From Geobacillus zalihae NBRC 101842 (GTDB lineage: Bacteria > Bacillota > Bacilli > Bacillales > Anoxybacillaceae), in assembly GCF_001544135.1 (NCBI RefSeq), contig NZ_BCPV01000003.1, positions 1-64,000 of the forward strand: 64,000 nucleotides of DNA, given 5' to 3'. Below are positions 1 through 8,147 of this stretch, piece after piece. The translations under genes and the position numbers were made by a program. Position 1 is the stretch's first letter. Every line of letters starts with the position of its first letter. The notes under the pieces were generated by a model. The model was given only the letters and a program-made list of their open reading frames with translations, did no database searches and was not told the origin of the DNA.

Positions 1-352
1 GGCCCGACACCCCTTGTTCTTTTAACAGCGCCTCCGCCAACCCGAGCGTCAGCTTCGTTCCGTATACCGGCACAGACAGCTGCTTGAGCACGTAGGCGAT
101 CGCCCCCATATGCTCCTCGTGCCCGTGGGTGAGAAAAATGGCCTGAATGCGATGCTGCCGTTCAATCAAATAGGTGATGTCCGGGATCACTTTGTCGATG
201 CCGAGCATTTCGTCTTCCGGAAACATCACCCCGGCGTCGATGACAAAAATGTCCTCGTCCAATTCGACAACATACATGTTTTTGCCGATTTCTCCGACTC
301 CCCCAAGGGCAAAAATGCGTATTTTCTCTACCGGCTTTATTTTCGATTTCAA
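1..352 (-). CDS. rnjB: Ribonuclease J2, 5' part of gene (cut by window edge)
   Basis: N-terminal 117 codons of an RNase J family metallo-beta-lactamase/beta-CASP ribonuclease. The product reads IRIFALGGVGEIGKNMYVVE, then a VDAG.MFP segment and a metal-binding motif HGHEEHMG near residue 81, where the usual motif is HxHxDH. RNase J1/J2 act in mRNA decay and rRNA maturation in the cytoplasm. The start is a TTG at 352-350, with GGGAGG about 8 nt upstream; no ATG gives the family N-terminus. Position just downstream of dapA matches B. subtilis rnjB (ymfA), so J2 rather than J1. The rest of the gene lies beyond base 1. Confidence 0.9.
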   Translation of the reverse strand, partial: MKSKIKPVEKIRIFALGGVGEIGKNMYVVELDEDIFVIDAGVMFPEDEMLGIDKVIPDITYLIERQHRIQAIFLTHGHEEHMGAIAYVLKQLSVPVYGTKLTLGLAEALLKEQGVSG

Positions 353-403
353 GGCTGCGTCCTCCCAATTGTGATGCTAACCCGCTCAAAGTCACTTGCT
401 TTT

Positions 404-433
404 ATTATAACGAATCGATGCTGAAAAACACAA
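404..433 (-). promoter_or_regulatory. Putative sigma-A promoter of rnjB
   Basis: On the minus strand a perfect TATAAT (404-409) lies 18 bp downstream of TTGTGT (428-433) and about 50 nt before the rnjB TTG start. It follows the dapA terminator, so rnjB probably has its own transcript. Confidence 0.55.
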
Positions 434-473
434 GATGGTTCATTCACCAGCCAATGGATTTCACAGCCAAGGC

Positions 474-509
474 AAAAAAAGGCCCCAACGCGCAAGCAAA
501 GCGTTGGGG
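474..509 (-). terminator. Intrinsic terminator after dapA
   Basis: Minus strand: 9-bp stem CCCCAACGC / GCGTTGGGG followed by C and a run of seven T (474-480). It closes the asd-dapG-dapA unit before rnjB. Confidence 0.85.
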
Positions 510-519
510 AATCGTTTCG

Positions 520-1395
520 TTACGACAGCGCATCGAGCAGGCGGCTTAGCTCCTTCCGCTCTTGTTCGGCAAGCGGCACAAGCGGAAGGCGCACCGAACC
601 AACGTCCAGCCCGCGCAGCTGCAGCGCCGTTTTCACCGGCACCGGGCTTGGGGCGGCAAACAAGCCTTTCATGAGCGGCAGCCATTTTCGATGCAGCGCC
701 GCCGCCTTCTGATGATCGCCCGCTAAAAAGGAACGAATCATTTCCTGCATTTCATTGCCAATGATGTGCGAAGCGACCGAGACGACGCCATTACCGCCGA
801 TCGCTAGCACTGGAAGCGTCAAGCTGTCGTCGCCGCTGTAGAGCAAAAAGTCGTCCGGCGTACGCTCAATGATTTCCGCCATGGCGTCCAAATTGCCGCC
901 CGCTTCCTTGACAGCGACAATGTTCGGAACTTCGGACAGCCGGATGACCGTCTCCGGAGCAAGACTCACCGACGTGCGCCCTGGAACGTTATACAGCATC
1001 ACCGGCAGCGATGTGCTTTCGGCAATCGCTTTGAAATGTTGATACAGCCCTTCTTGGTTCGGCTTGTTGTAATACGGCGCCACAAGCATGACAGCATCGA
1101 CGCCCGCCTCTTCCGCCTTTTTCGTCAGCTCGATCGACGCGCGCGTATCGTTCGTGCCCGTTCCAGCAATGACCGGCGCCCGGCCGTTGACGACGGAGAC
1201 GACATGGCGAAAAAGCGCGATTTTTTCCTCGGTCGTCAACGTCGGCGACTCGCCGGTCGTGCCGGCGACAACGAGCGCATCTGTGCCATTGTCAAGCAAA
1301 TAGTTGACAAGCTCCGTTGTTTTTGCCAAGTCGAGATTCCCTTTTCGGTCAAATGGCGTAACCATCGCCGTTATGATGTTCCCGAACTGAACCAC
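520..1395 (-). CDS. dapA: 4-hydroxy-tetrahydrodipicolinate synthase
   Basis: Condenses pyruvate with aspartate semialdehyde, the first step specific to the lysine/diaminopimelate branch, and feeds dipicolinate in sporulating cells. TIM-barrel aldolase of 291 residues: TTGE segment (46-49), Tyr135 in LYNVPGR and Schiff-base Lys163 in VAVKEAGG. An in-frame GTG at 1404 overlaps the dapG stop, but GAGGA abuts it directly; the GTG at 1395 has 9-nt spacing and gives MVQFGN, matching the family start. Last gene of the asd-dapG-dapA run, 5 nt after dapG. Confidence 0.95.
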   Translation of the reverse strand: MVQFGNIITAMVTPFDRKGNLDLAKTTELVNYLLDNGTDALVVAGTTGESPTLTTEEKIALFRHVVSVVNGRAPVIAGTGTNDTRASIELTKKAEEAGVDAVMLVAPYYNKPNQEGLYQHFKAIAESTSLPVMLYNVPGRTSVSLAPETVIRLSEVPNIVAVKEAGGNLDAMAEIIERTPDDFLLYSGDDSLTLPVLAIGGNGVVSVASHIIGNEMQEMIRSFLAGDHQKAAALHRKWLPLMKGLFAAPSPVPVKTALQLRGLDVGSVRLPLVPLAEQERKELSRLLDALS

Positions 1396-1400
1396 GGTTT

Positions 1401-2654
1401 TCACTCCTCGCTCCCAATCGCTTCATCTTCGCCCGCATCCGCCTCGGATAAACAGAAGGCGTCATGCAGAGCGTTGACCGCCTTTTCCATATCGTCTTGC
1501 TTCACTAGCACCCAAATCGTCGTATGGCTGTCGGCGGACTGCAAAATTTGAATGCCTTGCTCCGACAAGGCAGTGACGATTTTCGCCGTCACCCCCGGTA
1601 CGCCGGCAATGCCGGCGCCGACGACCGACACTTTGGCGCATCGGGGCGTCACGGCCGGTTCGTAGCCGATGCGGCGCAGGGCGGCCACCGCTTTTTCCGT
1701 CATGTCGCCGCTCACGGTGTACACAACACCGTACGGGGAAATGTTGATAAAGTCCACGCTGATCCCTTCATGGGCCATCGCTTGAAACACGTCAGACTGC
1801 AGCTCATAGTGGCCTTCTTTCGCCAGCACTTTGATTTGTGTGACGTCGGCGACGTACGTAATGCCGGTGACAAGCCGCTCTTTCACATCGCTTCCTTTTC
1901 GGCCGCGCACCGATGAAGTGACGAGCGTCCCGGGGGCATCGGAGTACGTCGAGCGAATGCGCAGCGGCACTTTCGCCTGCATGGCGATCTCCACCGCGCG
2001 CGGATGGATCACTTTCGCCCCTTGGTACGCCATGTTGCAAATTTCCGTATACGTAACGACGTCAAGCGGCCGGGCGCTCTCAACGATGCGCGGGTCGGCG
2101 GTCATGACGCCGTCGACATCGGTGAAAATATCAACCCACTCCGCGTTTAACGCCGCGCCGAGCGCTGCCGCCGACGTGTCGCTCCCGCCGCGGCCGAGCG
2201 TTGTTATGTCGCCGTTTTCCGCCATGCCTTGAAAGCCGGCGACAACGACGACGTCGTATTGCCGAAGCGCCTCAAGGAGGCGGTCGCAGCGCATTTCGAG
2301 AATTTTCGCGTTCGTATGATCGCTGTTCGTGCAAAATCCTGCCTGGGCGCCGGTGAACGCCGTCGCTTTGATGCCGTGTTCGTTCAACAAGTTGCTGAAC
2401 ACAACGCTTGAGATGATTTCTCCGCACGCCATAAGCATATCTTGCTCTCGTTTTGTGACATGGTGATGAACGCCGCCGATCAAACTAAGCAGCGTATCGG
2501 TCGCATATGGATCGCCGGAACGTCCCATAGCCGATACGACGGCCACGACTTTATAGCCATCTTCCAACGCCCGTTCAATATGGCGGCGCGCCAAGTTCCG
2601 CCCGCGCTCGTCGCGGACGGACGTGCCGCCGAACTTTTGAACAATGAGTTTCAT
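1401..2654 (-). CDS. dapG: Aspartokinase I
   Basis: Phosphorylates aspartate, the entry step of lysine, threonine, methionine and diaminopimelate synthesis. 417 residues: amino-acid kinase domain opening with KFGGTS, a GRGGSDTSA catalytic loop, then two C-terminal ACT domains (about residues 270-410) for allosteric control. The start is the ATG before KLIVQKFGG, with GAGGTG 5 nt upstream; the longer reading frame lacks a ribosome site. It lies 20 nt after asd and is probably co-transcribed. By locus this is the diaminopimelate-sensitive isozyme DapG (inference from B. subtilis). Confidence 0.95.
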   Translation of the reverse strand: MKLIVQKFGGTSVRDERGRNLARRHIERALEDGYKVVAVVSAMGRSGDPYATDTLLSLIGGVHHHVTKREQDMLMACGEIISSVVFSNLLNEHGIKATAFTGAQAGFCTNSDHTNAKILEMRCDRLLEALRQYDVVVVAGFQGMAENGDITTLGRGGSDTSAAALGAALNAEWVDIFTDVDGVMTADPRIVESARPLDVVTYTEICNMAYQGAKVIHPRAVEIAMQAKVPLRIRSTYSDAPGTLVTSSVRGRKGSDVKERLVTGITYVADVTQIKVLAKEGHYELQSDVFQAMAHEGISVDFINISPYGVVYTVSGDMTEKAVAALRRIGYEPAVTPRCAKVSVVGAGIAGVPGVTAKIVTALSEQGIQILQSADSHTTIWVLVKQDDMEKAVNALHDAFCLSEADAGEDEAIGSEE

Positions 2655-2674
2655 GCTAACACCTCGATGCTTTT

Positions 2675-3718
2675 TCAAATGAGCCCGAGCTTCAACAAAC
2701 TTTCTGCGATTTGCACCGAGTTCGAGGCTGCACCTTTTAGCAAGTTGTCAGCGACAATCCATAGATGGAAGCCGCGGCGGTTGTCCAAATCGCGGCGGAT
2801 GCGGCCGACAAACACGTCGTACTTACCGACGCAATTGGCCGGCATCGGATACAACTGTTCGCTCGGATCATCTTGAAGCACGACGCCCGGCGCTTCGCGG
2901 AGCACCGCCTGCAAGTCAGAGGCGGTGACGCCGTCTTGTTCAATTTCGATGTACACCGATTCCGAATGGCCGCTCGCCACCGGAATGCGCACGCACGTCG
3001 CCGCCACTTTCAGCTCAGGCATATGCATGATTTTTTTTGTTTCATTGATCATTTTCATCTCTTCAAACGTGAATCCATTGTCTTGAAACTTATCGATCTG
3101 CGGAATGGCGTTGAACGCAATTGGGTAATGCTTCCGGTCCGATTTCACTGGCAAAATGTTCGCCTCAACCGGTTTGCCTTCGAGCACGGCTTTCGTCTGC
3201 TCGTTGAGCTCTTCAATGGCCTGCGCTCCCGCCCCGGAGACGGCCTGGTACGTCGAGACGATGACGCGCTCTAAGCCAAACGCTTTTCGAATCGGCTCCA
3301 ACGCCACGACCATTTGAATCGTCGAGCAGTTCGGATTGGCGATAATGCCGTTATGCCACGTCAAATCGCTTTCGTTCACTTCCGGAACGACAAGCGGCAC
3401 GTTTTCCTCCATCCGAAACGCGCTCGTATTGTCGATCACGATCGCCCCGCGCCGCACCGCTTCCGGCGCCAGCGCTTTCGATACGGCGCCGCCGGCGCTG
3501 AACAAGGCGATGTCGACCCCGTTAAAGCGCTCGGGCGATGCCGCCTGCACTTCGATCTCCTCGCTGCGAAAGCGCATTTTTTTGCCGGCTGACCGCTCCG
3601 ATGACAACAAAGTCAATTTTCCAACCGGGAAGTTCCGGTCTTCAAGCGTCCGCACCATTTGCTGCCCAACTGCCCCCGTTGCTCCGACGACAGCGACATG
3701 ATATTGTTTTTGAGCCAT
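2675..3718 (-). CDS. asd: Aspartate-semialdehyde dehydrogenase
   Basis: NADPH-dependent reduction of aspartyl phosphate to aspartate semialdehyde, the substrate of DapA. 347 residues: Rossmann motif GATGAVGQQM (13-22), active-site Cys131 in NPNCSTIQM, SGAGAQA loop and the GHSESVY segment carrying the acid/base His. The ATG at 3718 is preceded by GGAAGGAG at 8 nt; an upstream in-frame GTG lies inside that region and is rejected. The 111-nt gap to spoVFB contains an AT-rich TAAAAT that may be a vegetative promoter, but no convincing -35 was found. Confidence 0.96.
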   Translation of the reverse strand: MAQKQYHVAVVGATGAVGQQMVRTLEDRNFPVGKLTLLSSERSAGKKMRFRSEEIEVQAASPERFNGVDIALFSAGGAVSKALAPEAVRRGAIVIDNTSAFRMEENVPLVVPEVNESDLTWHNGIIANPNCSTIQMVVALEPIRKAFGLERVIVSTYQAVSGAGAQAIEELNEQTKAVLEGKPVEANILPVKSDRKHYPIAFNAIPQIDKFQDNGFTFEEMKMINETKKIMHMPELKVAATCVRIPVASGHSESVYIEIEQDGVTASDLQAVLREAPGVVLQDDPSEQLYPMPANCVGKYDVFVGRIRRDLDNRRGFHLWIVADNLLKGAASNSVQIAESLLKLGLI

Positions 3719-3829
3719 CAACCATTCTCCTTCCACATCGTCACTCTAAGAAGTGAATTCATAGTCTTTATTTTATCACATTCCGCTGTGGACGAGAGAA
3801 CATTTTTATGCGGAACATTGATTTTTGAT

Positions 3830-4435
3830 TCAGTTGTAGCGGAACCGCTCGATAATGACCGGCTGCAGCTGCTTCCCTTCAAGCGCGGCGAGAATCGTAT
3901 CGCGCAAAAGCGGCATGTAGGCGACCATGGAGTTCGGCTTCGCCTGCGGGGCGTCTTGGCCGAACGGGATGAAATAAATGTTTTTTGCTGCCATAAGCCG
4001 CATTAGATTGACGCCGTTTAAGCCGAGCGCATCGTTCGTGGAGATGCCAAGCACGACCGGGCGGTGGTTGCGCATCGTCGCTTTCGCTGCCATCAGCACG
4101 GGGGAATCCGTCATGGCATTGGCCAGCTTGCTCATCGAGTTGCCGGTGAGCGGGGCGATCACCATGCAGTCGAGCGGGATTTTCGGTCCGAGAGGTTCTG
4201 CTTTGACGATCGTATCGATCACCTCGTTTCCGGTCAGTTGCTCCAGTTTTTTCACCCATTCTTCCCCTTCCCCGAAGCGGGTGTTCGTCGTTTTCACCGT
4301 ATAGGTGACGATCGGCAGCACCTCCGCTCCTTCGTTGACAAGCTTCTCGATCTCCGGGAACACCGCATCATATGTGCAATGCGACCCGGTGAGGCCAAAG
4401 CCGATCCGTTTTCCTTTCAAGCTGTTTCCGCTCAT
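3830..4435 (-). CDS. spoVFB: Dipicolinate synthase subunit B
   Basis: Flavoprotein-like subunit of the mother-cell dipicolinate synthase that makes the spore-core chelator pyridine-2,6-dicarboxylate. 201 residues with the flavoprotein fold N-terminus GKRIGFGLTGSHCTYDAV and a PLTGNSMSKLANAMTD segment typical of the family. Its ATG overlaps the spoVFA stop (ATGA), with GGGAGGAG 8 nt upstream, indicating translational coupling to subunit A. It marks the organism as an endospore former. Confidence 0.96.
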   Translation of the reverse strand: MSGNSLKGKRIGFGLTGSHCTYDAVFPEIEKLVNEGAEVLPIVTYTVKTTNTRFGEGEEWVKKLEQLTGNEVIDTIVKAEPLGPKIPLDCMVIAPLTGNSMSKLANAMTDSPVLMAAKATMRNHRPVVLGISTNDALGLNGVNLMRLMAAKNIYFIPFGQDAPQAKPNSMVAYMPLLRDTILAALEGKQLQPVIIERFRYN

Positions 4436-5337
4436 GCATGATTCTCCTCCCGTTTTTGTAAATCTGCATATAACAGCTGCGCCAAGACGTTGGCGATGAT
4501 TTGCCCAGCTGTCTTCGGCGCGACGACCCCCGGCAGCCCAGGCGCCAAGATGGCTTTCACTCCGCGCTTTTCAGCATAGCGGAAATCGGTGCCGCCCGGT
4601 TTTGACGCCAAATCGATAATCAGCGTATGGGGCGGCATTTTGGCGATGACGCTCGCCGTCACGATGAGATGAGGCACGGTGTTGATGCAGACGTCAATGT
4701 CACGCACTTCTTTTTCCAAATCATTTAAATGAAACGGTTCAAGCCCCATTTCCGTAATGCGGGCGAGATGCTCCGACCGGCGCGCCCCGACTTTCACTTT
4801 TGCCCCCAAAGCGGCAAATGTCCGGGCGACGGTCATGCCAACGCGTCCAAGCCCCAAGACGGCAACGCATGAGCCGTGGATCGTAAAATCCGTATGCTGA
4901 ATGACCATCATCACCGTGCCTTCCGCGGTCGGAATGGAGTTGTAAATGGCGACATCGTCGCGCTCAAACAACTGCACGTGCTTGCGCCCTGTTTTTTTCA
5001 CCAATTCGTCCAAATACGCGTTGCTGATGCCGGAATAAATCGTGCATTGCCGCGCCGTTTTTTGCACCATCTCTTCTGTAAACGGAATCGGTTCGTGGGC
5101 AAACACGCTGTTGACGTTTCCGTCCAGCGTCGTGCCGTGAACCGGCAAAATGATCGCATCCAAATCGGCAAAATCGACTTCGCCAATCGGCAGCTTCATC
5201 GCCCCGGTGAAATGATGGGCGAGCTGGTCGAAGCCGACAAGCGACAACTTCGCGTCGAGTTCAACGAGTTTGCGGATGACTTCAAGCTGCCTAGCATCGC
5301 CGCCGATGATGGCGACATGCATTCCTGTCAGCATCAT
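4432..5337 (-). CDS. spoVFA: Dipicolinate synthase subunit A
   Basis: Catalytic dehydrogenase-like subunit of dipicolinate synthase. 301 residues: N-terminal segment with VAIIGGDARQLEVI and a second nucleotide-binding motif AVLGLGRVGMTVARTFAALG near residue 160, then an APKTAGQI C-terminus. Two adjacent ATGs (5337 and 5334) could start it; GAGGA sits 3 or 6 nt upstream, so the second is slightly favoured by spacing. First gene of the spoVFA-spoVFB-asd-dapG-dapA run and preceded by a sigma-K-like promoter. Confidence 0.96.
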   Translation of the reverse strand: MMLTGMHVAIIGGDARQLEVIRKLVELDAKLSLVGFDQLAHHFTGAMKLPIGEVDFADLDAIILPVHGTTLDGNVNSVFAHEPIPFTEEMVQKTARQCTIYSGISNAYLDELVKKTGRKHVQLFERDDVAIYNSIPTAEGTVMMVIQHTDFTIHGSCVAVLGLGRVGMTVARTFAALGAKVKVGARRSEHLARITEMGLEPFHLNDLEKEVRDIDVCINTVPHLIVTASVIAKMPPHTLIIDLASKPGGTDFRYAEKRGVKAILAPGLPGVVAPKTAGQIIANVLAQLLYADLQKREENHA

Positions 5338-5384
5338 ATGTCCTCGTCACCTTCTTTACTGGCAAACTGCTCCGTTTCTTTTCC

Positions 5385-5413
5385 CATCTTATGTTGGAAG
5401 GAAAATATAGGTG
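5385..5413 (-). promoter_or_regulatory. Putative sigma-K promoter of spoVFA
   Basis: Minus strand CACC (5410-5413), about 16-17 nt, then CATAAGATG (5385-5393). This fits the mother-cell sigma-K pattern AC-N16/17-CATANNNTA with one mismatch. spoVF is a known late mother-cell operon in B. subtilis, which supports the call; the promoter itself is inferred. Confidence 0.5.
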
Positions 5414-5427
5414 AATATCCTTGCAGG

Positions 5428-5450
5428 AAAAAATGGGCGATATGCGCCCA
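5428..5450 (-). terminator. Terminator-like hairpin upstream of spoVFA
   Basis: Minus strand: TGGGCG / CGCCCA stem, 5-nt loop, then six T. It lies upstream of the spoVFA promoter and opposite the ymxH leader, so it could stop minus-strand transcription arriving from mlpA through ymxH. The 192-nt divergent gap (5338-5529) otherwise holds only the promoters. Confidence 0.5.
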
Positions 5451-5529
5451 AAGCTGACAAGAGGCAGTCATTTTTTCTGTTTTTGTTCCTTACATATAAA
5501 GTAAAGAAGCGAAAAAGGAGGAAACCAGC

Positions 5530-5772
5530 ATGAGGCTGAGCGAATTAAGCGGAAAAGAAATTGTCGATGTAAGCCGAGCCGAGCGGCTCGGGGTGCTCGG
5601 GCAGACCGATTTGGAAATCAACGAGCAAACGGGGCAGATCGAGGCGCTGCTCATTCCAACGGGAAAATGGTTCGGGTTTCGCAAAGACGGACAGGAAATT
5701 CGCGTGCCGTGGAAATATATTCGCAAAATCGGCGCCGATATGGTGATGATCGACGTCCCCGAGGAAGGGTGA
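5530..5772 (+). CDS. ymxH: YlmC/YmxH family PRC-barrel protein
   Basis: 80 residues forming a PRC-barrel type small beta protein: RLSELSGKEIVDVSRAERLG, then LGQTDLEINEQTG and the VPWKYIRKIGADM end. Members occur widely in sporulating Firmicutes and their molecular role is not established. It is the only plus-strand gene in the window, divergent from spoVFA. A strong AGGAGG lies 8 nt before the ATG. Upstream CATATAAAG could be a -10 element of a sporulation sigma factor, but no matching -35 is convincing. The location between spoVFA and mlpA matches B. subtilis ymxH. Confidence 0.88.
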   Translation: MRLSELSGKEIVDVSRAERLGVLGQTDLEINEQTGQIEALLIPTGKWFGFRKDGQEIRVPWKYIRKIGADMVMIDVPEEG

Positions 5773-5786
5773 AAGAGGCGGAAACG

Positions 5787-5825
5787 AAAAAGCTAACAAC
5801 CTAGCGAAAGGTCGTTAGCTTTTTT
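5787..5825. terminator. Bidirectional terminator between ymxH and mlpA
   Basis: 12-bp inverted repeat AGCTAACAACCT / AGGTCGTTAGCT (one mismatch). T5 follows on the plus strand and T4-5 on the minus strand, so it serves both convergent genes. Confidence 0.85.
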
Positions 5826-5834
5826 GAGCTCGGT

Positions 5835-7076
5835 CTATGAACGGAGCGGGCGCGGCAGCACGCCGTCCGGGCTGATTAAGGCGAGCGCGTAATCGTCCGT
5901 GAAAACCGTGCGCGCTAGTTCGTTTACTTTTTCCACCGTGACACTTTCAATCTCTTCAATGATCTCATCAAGCGAGCGGTGGCGGCCGAGAAGGAGTTCA
6001 TTTTTGCCGTTGCGGCTCATCCGGCTGTTCGTGCTCTCGAGCCCAAGCATCAGGCTTCCTTTCATCTGCTCTTTGCTGTTATGCAACTCTTTTTCGGTCA
6101 CTCCGTCCTCCTTCAGCTGGCGAATGGTGTGCTGGATCGTTTCGAACAGCACATCAAGCTGGCTGCTTCCTGTGCCGGCGTAAATGGCGAGCAGGCCGCT
6201 GTCTTGGTAGGCGGAATGGTACGAGAACACCGAATACGCCAATCCGCGCTGTTCGCGCACTTCCTGAAACAGCCGGCTGCTCATGCTGCCGCCTAAAATA
6301 TTGTTCAAGATGAGGAGCGGGTACGCGTCCGGATGGCCGATCGGCAACCCGTTGAATCCGATGCATACGTGCGCCTGCTCAGTGTCCTTTTTGCGCGCGA
6401 TCTTTTGCGGCACAAACGCCGGCGTCCCTGAAGAAGGCGGCTTGCTCTCTGCGGCAAACGAGCCGAAATAGCGCTCGACCTCATCAATAAACCGTTCGTC
6501 GACGTTGCCGGCGACCGAAATGACGACGCGATCCGGTGTATAGTAGTCCGCCATATATTGGCGCAGCGTGTCGCCAGTAAACGTGCGCAGCGTCTCTTCC
6601 GTGCCCAAAATCGGATAGCCGAGCGGATGACCCGCATAGCACGCTTTGCCGAGCAAATCGTGGACGATGTCATCCGGTGTATCTTCATACATTTTGATTT
6701 CCTCGAGCACGACGTTGCGCTCCTTTTGCAGCTCATCCTCCACAAATGTCGAGTGGAAAAACATATCGGCGAGCATTTCAAGCGCCAGCGGCGCGTGTTC
6801 ATCCAACACTTTGGCGTAGTAACACGTATACTCCTTCGATGTAAAGGCGTTTACTTGCCCGCCGATGCTGTCGAATGCTTCCGCAATGTCCCGGGCCGTG
6901 CGCGTCGTTGTCCCCTTGAAAAACATATGCTCTAAAAAATGGGAAATGCCATTGGTTTGCTCCGTTTCATTGCGCGAGCCGGTCCCGATCCATATGCCGA
7001 TGGCCACCGACCTTACAGTCGGAATTTGCTCGAGCACGATTCGCACACCGTTTTTGCACGTATATTTGTTAATCAA
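5835..7076 (-). CDS. mlpA: M16 family zinc peptidase MlpA (mitochondrial-processing-peptidase-like)
   Basis: Insulinase/pitrilysin family. About 413 residues with the inverted zinc motif HFLEH (46-50) and the downstream acidic EEIKMYEDTPDD segment carrying the third ligand. The second, inactive M16 half includes GGSMSSRLFQEVREQRGLAYS. Two starts are possible: ATG 7082, only 3 nt from AGGAGG, or TTG 7076 at 9 nt, giving MINKYTCKNGV like B. subtilis; the TTG is preferred. The start overlaps the end of ylxY by 8 nt, so the two are coupled. The physiological substrate is uncertain. Confidence 0.92.
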   Translation of the reverse strand: MINKYTCKNGVRIVLEQIPTVRSVAIGIWIGTGSRNETEQTNGISHFLEHMFFKGTTTRTARDIAEAFDSIGGQVNAFTSKEYTCYYAKVLDEHAPLALEMLADMFFHSTFVEDELQKERNVVLEEIKMYEDTPDDIVHDLLGKACYAGHPLGYPILGTEETLRTFTGDTLRQYMADYYTPDRVVISVAGNVDERFIDEVERYFGSFAAESKPPSSGTPAFVPQKIARKKDTEQAHVCIGFNGLPIGHPDAYPLLILNNILGGSMSSRLFQEVREQRGLAYSVFSYHSAYQDSGLLAIYAGTGSSQLDVLFETIQHTIRQLKEDGVTEKELHNSKEQMKGSLMLGLESTNSRMSRNGKNELLLGRHRSLDEIIEEIESVTVEKVNELARTVFTDDYALALISPDGVLPRPLRS

Positions 7077-8052
7077 CTCCATGTTCCTCCTGTTTGTTTG
7101 CCAGTCTTTTCTCATCGAATAAGGCCGTCAAGCTGCCTAGGGCGTAGCCTTTTTGCTTAATCGAGGTGATCAGCTCGTCAAGTGCAGCCGCCGTCGGCAT
7201 CGTTGGGTGCATCAAAATGATGGCGCCAGGATGAACTTTCGATGTCACCCGTTTCACTATAACAGATGGCGACGGTTTTTGCCAATCAATTGTATCGACG
7301 CTCCATAGAATCGTTTTCATGCCGAGTTCCGCGGCGACCTCGACGACCTCGTCGCGGTAGCTGCCGCTTGGCGGGGCAAACCATTTGCATTTCACCGATG
7401 TCGCCGCCTTAATCACTTCGTTTGTTTTCTCGAGCTCGCGGCGGATGTCATCGACAGCGAGCGTTTTCATATCGGGATGGCTGTAGGAATGGTTGCCGAT
7501 TTCATGGCCAGCGTCTGCTATCATTTTTGCCATCTCCGGGTGTTTTTTTACCCATCGTCCTTCCAAGAAGAACGTCGCCTTGACATTGTATTTTTTCATC
7601 GTCTCAAGCATGTCGGGGAGGTATTCTTCCCCCCAAGCGACATTGACCGCAAACGCCACCATCGGCTTGTCAGGATGGCCGCGGTAAATCGGCGCCGGCG
7701 GCAAATCGTCCAAATGGACGCGCGGGGGCACTTGACGGAACACGAGTTTTCGCTCATCAAACATCCCCGTTTTCTTCATGTTTTGATAGGAGGCGTCAAT
7801 GTCGACGGCGAGCCCGTTGTAGCCGGGTGTCGCCTTCCATACTTTATCGATGACCGCATCTTGGGCGGGAATTTCATATTGCTTCGCTTGTTTGACGATC
7901 GTGTCGTACAGCTTGTCGCGCTCTTTCATCGCGGTTGTTTCCATCGGGCGCCAGCTCGCGATGTAATCGCCAACCGGAGGCCAATGAACCGCCGCCCAGG
8001 CGGCAAGAAACATGACCGCTAGCGCCATATAGCGGGCAATTCCGTTGTTCAC
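7069..8052 (-). CDS. ylxY: YlxY, sporulation-type polysaccharide deacetylase-like protein
   Basis: 327 residues: N-terminal hydrophobic signal/anchor (about 8-25), a linker region, then a NodB-homology domain (about 150-310). The HSYSHPD metal motif, APPSGSYRDE motif and LMHPT motif are present. The first NodB motif, normally TFDDG with the catalytic and metal Asp, reads AVNVAWGEEY instead, so catalysis is doubtful. GTG start with AAAGGAGGGGG about 8 nt upstream. It is placed between pnpA and mlpA as in B. subtilis and is probably exported to the cell surface or spore envelope. Confidence 0.92.
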   Translation of the reverse strand: MNNGIARYMALAVMFLAAWAAVHWPPVGDYIASWRPMETTAMKERDKLYDTIVKQAKQYEIPAQDAVIDKVWKATPGYNGLAVDIDASYQNMKKTGMFDERKLVFRQVPPRVHLDDLPPAPIYRGHPDKPMVAFAVNVAWGEEYLPDMLETMKKYNVKATFFLEGRWVKKHPEMAKMIADAGHEIGNHSYSHPDMKTLAVDDIRRELEKTNEVIKAATSVKCKWFAPPSGSYRDEVVEVAAELGMKTILWSVDTIDWQKPSPSVIVKRVTSKVHPGAIILMHPTMPTAAALDELITSIKQKGYALGSLTALFDEKRLANKQEEHGVD

Positions 8053-8112
8053 CCTTGTCCCCCTCCTTTTTTACTACTACAACATATGTCTTAGGGGGAC
8101 AGGATAGAACAT

Positions 8113-8147
8113 AACAAAAGAGCCTTAAGAAACAAATTCCTAAGGCT
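8113..8147 (-). terminator. Weak terminator after pnpA
   Basis: Minus strand AGCCTTA / TAAGGCT stem overlapping the pnpA stop, followed by CTTTTGTT. The long loop and short T run make termination partial at best; the 87-nt gap to ylxY shows no other structure. Confidence 0.45.

Noticed and set aside
1396-1404. GTG at 1404 as dapA start
   Set aside because: GAGGA abuts it with no spacing; the GTG three codons later has 9-nt spacing and gives the family N-terminus.
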